Source of the DNA: Erpobdella octoculata | Lineage: Eukaryota > Annelida > Clitellata > Hirudinida > Erpobdellidae | Assembly: GCA_963978895.1 (NCBI GenBank) | Contig: OZ022238.1 | Coordinates: forward strand, 49,515,282 to 49,579,281 | Length of the DNA: 64,000 nucleotides | Direction of reading: 5' to 3' | Shown: positions 59,763 to 64,000 of the stretch, in pieces | How positions within the stretch are numbered: position 1 is the first letter of the stretch | Layout of the letters: every line of letters starts with the position of its first letter | Program-made: the position numbers and the translations under genes | Notes under the pieces: generated by a model | What the model was told of the DNA's origin: nothing | The model's input: only the letters and a program-made list of their open reading frames with translations | The model's database searches: none

Positions 59763-60128
59763 AAGTTATGATTAGATGATGATGAAGACGAGGATAGAGA
59801 TGATAACAATGGCCTAAACATAAAATTTACGCTGAAACGCGAAAGCAAACATTGAGCACAATAACAGCTATGAATTTATATAAAAAAGAAGAAAAACTGT
59901 TTATTATTTCTGTTAAAAACATATTATATTTTTAACCATAGTTGCTGTTATGTAACGCAAAGTTTTATGGGGTCGTTTTATTTTCCAGATGGGAATTTCC
60001 CAAACTACTTTCGCATTCCGTCGACGACGTTTATGACTTTATGACGTCATTTGAGCGGAAAACGTCTTCCAGGATGGGACGTCGAGGAAGTTCATTGAAA
60101 ACAAGAGATGCCATGCGTCCGCCATGAA

Positions 60129-60412
60129 GGAAACCATGCGTCCTCGAAGTACGTTGTGCGTCCTCAATATATGCCGTGCGTCCTCAATATATGCTGTGCG
60201 TCCTCAATATATGCTGTGCGTCCTCGATATATGCTGTGCGTCCTCGATATATGCTGTGCGTCCTCGATATATGCTGTGCGTCCTCAATATATGCTGTGCG
60301 TCCTCAATATATGCTGTGCGTCCTCAATATATGCTGTGCGTCCTCAATATATGCTGTGCGTCCTCAATATATGCCATGCATCCACGAAAATCCCGTGCGT
60401 CCGCAATAAATG
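60129..60412. repeat. 20-bp minisatellite, about 13 copies
   Basis: The unit is TCCTCAATATATGCTGTGCG, highly homogeneous in the centre and degenerate at both ends. Sixty bp make 20 codons, so all three plus frames stay open. Confidence 0.93.
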
Positions 60413-60649
60413 CTATGTTCGTCAGCAGAAATGCTCCGAGTCTGCAAGAGAAACGAGCTGAAAAGTCGGCCATATTTTCGATTTCATTCGACACGATGAA
60501 CTTCTGATTCGGAGAGAAACTAGTTCCGTGCATCATCCGTCCGCTCATCATCCGTCACGATGAAGTAGTTACACCGCTCCGGAACATGTCATTCTACGGA
60601 GTGGAGAACCTCGCGCTCGCTCGTGTATATTAGAAAAATGATTAAAATC

Positions 60650-60910
60650 TACCTCGTAAAGCTCGCGAATTTCTCGCCGGCGCAGCTCGTAAAGCCGACA
60701 ATAACCTCAACACGTCCCCGGCGGACGCACGACTGCGCGACCCTTTGATGACGTCGTATAACTATGTCGGCAACTCGCCGCTCCGTCGGCGAAGAGTCGG
60801 GAAGCAGACTGACTGGCAGCTGAACTGCTACACGTCCGCTACGCACGAGCGGGTAGAGAGCAAGATTGATCCGCTTGTTGAAAAAGCGCGGGAGCTCGTG
60901 GCGAAATATT
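60650..60910. promoter_or_regulatory. CpG-richer island, possible promoter
   Basis: This 260-bp stretch is dense in CG dinucleotides (GCGCGAC, GTCCGCTACGCACGAGCGGG) and holds TGATGACGTCGT, a CRE-like site. It is unlike the AT-rich surroundings. It may be a promoter or an exon of an unseen gene; no start site is supported. Confidence 0.3.
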
Positions 60911-60930
60911 AACACAGAAGTTTCTGGTGG

Positions 60931-60997
60931 CGGCAGTAGTGGTAGTAGTAGTAGCAGCAGCAGCAGTAGTAGCAGCAGTAGTAGTAGTAGTAGTAGC

Positions 60998-61060
<63 letters not shown>

Positions 61061-61107
61061 CATAGTAGTAGTAGTAGTAGTAGTAGCAGCATCAACAGCA
61101 GCAGCAG

Positions 61108-61144
<37 letters not shown>

Positions 61145-61236
61145 AGTAGCAGCAGCATCAACAGCAGCAGCAGTAGCAACAGCAGCAGCAGCATTTGTTG
61201 TTGTTGTTGTTGTTGTTGTAGTAGCAGCAGCAGCAA
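60931..61236. repeat. Compound (AGT)n-(AGC)n-(TTG)n tract
   Basis: AGT and AGC blocks followed by two TTG runs, each preceded by AGCATCAACAGCAGC-like sequence (about 61088 and 61150), suggesting a duplicated cassette. Confidence 0.93.
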
Positions 61237-61433
61237 AAAATGGTATTGTTATTATTACAATACTTCACCATTTTTCTTCTTCTTCTTCTTATTATTATTT
61301 CTATATTAACAGTAAAAAAACTAACCCATAAAAACAAAGTTTTTATTATAAATCCTTTATATACGATCCTAGATTTTTATTTTTAAGCCCAGAGTCAAAT
61401 TCAAAAATTAAATTCAAATTCAAAAATATGGAC

Positions 61434-61624
61434 CCTTTTGACGGGGCCGTTTTGACGGGGGCCGTTTTGACGGAGACCGTTTTGACGGGGACCGTTTTGA
61501 CGGGGACCGTTTTGACGGGGACCGTTTTGACGGGGACCGTTTTGACGGGGACCGTTTTGCCGGGGGCAGTTTTGACGGGGGCCGTTTTGACGGGGGCCGT
61601 TTTGACAGGGGCCGTTTTGACTGA
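61434..61624. repeat. 15-bp minisatellite, about 13 copies
   Basis: The unit is GACGGGGACCGTTTT. Central units are nearly identical and outer ones vary (GGGGGCC). It encodes five-residue repeats in every frame; no gene is implied. Confidence 0.93.
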
Positions 61625-62198
61625 AATTTTGATAGATTCAATTGTCTCGCAGCCCAAGTCGATGTGCCAAATTTCAGCTCGATCGGATAACGGGAAGTGA
61701 GTTAATTTTGAGACTCAAAGTTTGTGACTGGAAGACAATCGAAAATAATATAAAGGATTTAAAAAACAAAAATAATAATAATTATTATTATGAAAACAAA
61801 ACGAGACACTCGATAGCAGTTAAAAAGGAGTTAGTCGTAAAGATGTCTGAGCAGTCGTAAAGATGTCTGAGCCTTCGAGACAATACTTTCTTTTGAGATC
61901 CCAGCATTTTTGTCCGGACAGACTTTACGGCCTCGAAAAGTAAGTCTCGCCCTCCTCATAAGACTCGCACAGTCTCGTTTAGCACGTTGTCCGAGACCGA
62001 GCTCGCAGTCGGTGACGTTAATTTGCACTGGAACGTTTCTGTGAGGATTTGATGTGAAAGGAAATGCGACGCAATCAATCACGCGCTTGTTTAATGACGT
62101 TGCGATTGTTCAGACGTTCCACACGCTTCTGTTGTGCTCCAATTTACATTAATATAGACGGCACGAGGAGTTTAATGCAGGCAAAAAGAGGAGAAAAT

Positions 62199-62370
62199 TA
62201 TTCCAGCTTGCTTGTCGATCCGACGGTTCTAATCCGGCCGGCGTCTGCGGATTTCGCCGGCGCTAGGTGAGACGTCTTCAAGGGTCGTTCCATAAACTGG
62301 TAGCCCACGGAGAGATTGGAGCCTGTGGAGTGCAGGAATGTCGCATGCGTACGAGTCATCTTGTTGCTCT
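62199..62370 (-). other. Orphan open segment, possible exon
   Basis: After a gatcag acceptor-like site the minus strand reads SNKMTRTHATFLHSTGSNLS and continues open to TAA near 62199. Composition is coding-like, but the plus strand of the same DNA also has an open frame ending at a good donor (GCTAG/GTGAGA at 62270). I cannot decide strand or reality. Confidence 0.2.
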
Positions 62371-63009
62371 GATCGTCACCGGGAAGAGAAGTAATAGATA
62401 GAAATAAAAAAAGAGATAAAAGAAGAAAACATTAAAATATAAATAATTAGATAAATTTATTTATAATATTGCGATCAAATGAGAACATATTTAAAATAAA
62501 AAACAATTCGTAATTAATTGAATAAATAAATAAATAAAAATAAATAAATAAAAGACTGAAATAGAAGATTGGGTGAGACATTAGACAGGCAGCAGCACTG
62601 GTATAAATTCTGAGGAGAAAGAAGCGCATGCTAAACACGGACGACACTCGGCCGATGTTTTATGCAGGGAAGCTGCCATCAGGAATATTAGAAATAACTA
62701 CAATGTGTAATATAGTTGCGCCGCCGCCGCCGGAGCAGCTACGACGGTAATAACACTGTTATTACGGGATACGGTAAAACTGGGAGGTGTAATGAATGGT
62801 GGAAGTTGTAGTTGCCGTGGCGGGTGGGCTCCCTCTTACCCCTAAAAAAAAATCTATGAAATCGTATGATTTTAGAGGTTTTTTTTCTAATTTGCAAAAC
62901 ATGCTTTCTGGTGGTGAGGCCGTTGTGGTTGAAGTTTGAATTATACAATACTGTATTTATTATGGGTGGTAGTGGTGATGACGATGATGTTAAAATGTTT
63001 GTATTTTGT

Positions 63010-63046
63010 GGCCGACGACGACGACGACGTCGACGACGACGACGAC

Positions 63047-63078
<32 letters not shown>

Positions 63079-63088
63079 CGATGACGAC

Positions 63089-63120
<32 letters not shown>

Positions 63121-63138
63121 TGATGATGATGATACTGA
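63010..63138. repeat. (GAC)n/(GAT)n tract
   Basis: ACG triplets passing into GAT triplets and back. Confidence 0.93.
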
Positions 63139-63859
63139 TACTGAGATGATGCAATCATGAATGTCAACATGGTTGTGACTATGATATGCATGCTGGTGGC
63201 GATCACCATGACGAAAACATGACTATTGTGACGACACGATGTTACGGTGGAGATGGGCGATGACGGTGTCGGATAGAATCTAGAGCGACCGGTATCGAAA
63301 CTGCCTTTGAGAGCTGAGAAATGGCTAAATCTTCAAAGTAATAGTGAACAACAACAAGAATTCCAAAGAGAGCACCTAGAACAACAGAATTCCAACAACA
63401 ACAACACAAGCAATTTTCAATGTGTTTTTTTTAATTTATTTGTCAGCCTTAGGTGGGCAGCTTTTTCAAACTGCCTCTATCCACCCGCTCACCCGTCCCT
63501 CTCACCCAGTCCCAGTCCCAGCCCCAGCCCCATACACACTCAAACACCCACCGATGCCGACGCCAACCGGGCTATAAAATTTCATCCCAATGAACAAAAC
63601 CGCAATAAACACATCACCGGAGGAAAACGATGAATGAACCAATGAATGATTGAATGAATGAACGGAAGGATGGACACACGAACAAACGAAAACATTATTT
63701 AAATAGCTACTGGGACAGTTAAAGTTGCTCAAATAAATCAGCGTAAACATATGAATTCAGTTCAAAGAATGAAATGGAATTTGGTGCAAAATTAATTTTT
63801 TTTGAAATATTTTATGTCCTATAATTATGAAAGTCTGCAGTTTCTCCAACTGTTGCTCA

Positions 63860-64000
63860 GCTATGCACTATTCCCCATTGTAACATTGATCATCCCATTG
63901 TATCACTCATTACTTCAATTGTAACACCCATTCCCATTGTCATACTCATTTATGTATCATTCAGCACCTAGTTTACCATTGCCACCCAATGTACCATTCC
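63860..64000. repeat. Degenerate CCATTGTA repeat at the window edge
   Basis: CCCATTGTAACA/TATCACTCATT-like units of about 20 bp with strong variation; it may continue past the window. Confidence 0.5.

Noticed and set aside
60129..60412. Possible CRISPR-like array
   Set aside because: Units are contiguous 20-bp repeats without spacers, in a eukaryotic genome.
60866..61331. Poly-serine, poly-valine and poly-cysteine frames
   Set aside because: Translations of the AGT/AGC/TTG compound microsatellite.

Overview
Metazoan nuclear DNA, most likely from a non-vertebrate animal; I cannot name the species. The evidence is AT-rich, intron-split genes with GT-AG (and a few GC-AG) introns, very abundant and long microsatellites and minisatellites, hAT-, P/THAP9- and Helitron-like transposon relics, a tRNA-derived SINE, and orthologues of animal genes including a cilium gene (IFT22). 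No bacterial operons, rRNA, CRISPR array or intact mobile element is visible.

Layout. 1-4,204: no gene recognised, only simple repeats and a 74-bp tandem duplication. 4,205-27,952 (+): a complete 12-exon sacsin (SACS) gene. It has three sacsin repeat regions (SRR), each with a GHKL/HSP90-type ATP-binding fold, then a DnaJ-like domain and a C-terminal HEPN domain. Exon 2 lacks 4 nt inside the conserved N-box of the first SRR. 27,953-33,647: gene-poor, with simple repeats and transposon fragments. 33,648-39,392 (-): a complete 11-exon LIS1 gene (PAFAH1B1), with a hAT relic in intron 6. 40,283-41,497 (+): a complete 5-exon IFT22 (RABL5) gene, divergent from LIS1 and using two GC-AG introns. 42,194-43,087 (-): an unrecognised 3-exon gene for a 178-residue protein carrying five [DE]HxY tetrapeptides, the known docking motif for the HCF-1 Kelch domain. 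43,836-44,244 (+): a complete ribosomal protein eL39 gene (RPL39) whose first coding exon is only the ATG. 44,430-48,800: SINE, P/THAP9-like transposase relic and a 338-bp hAT-type MITE with a perfect 8-bp target duplication. 48,828-49,554 (-): two spliceable exons of an unidentified gene. 49,600-64,000: repeat-dominated sequence with a BED/hAT relic, a roughly 1-kb CAATA/CAATG pentanucleotide array, two minisatellites, CpG-richer islands and a few orphan exon-like pieces.

The recognised genes are independent housekeeping or cytoskeletal genes rather than one pathway: protein quality control (sacsin), dynein regulation (LIS1), intraflagellar transport (IFT22) and translation (eL39). LIS1/IFT22 and the [DE]HxY gene/RPL39 form two head-to-head pairs with gaps under 0.9 kb, so shared promoters are plausible. 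I assembled all exon structures by hand from reading-frame continuity, splice consensus and family conservation; no alignment or transcript data were available.
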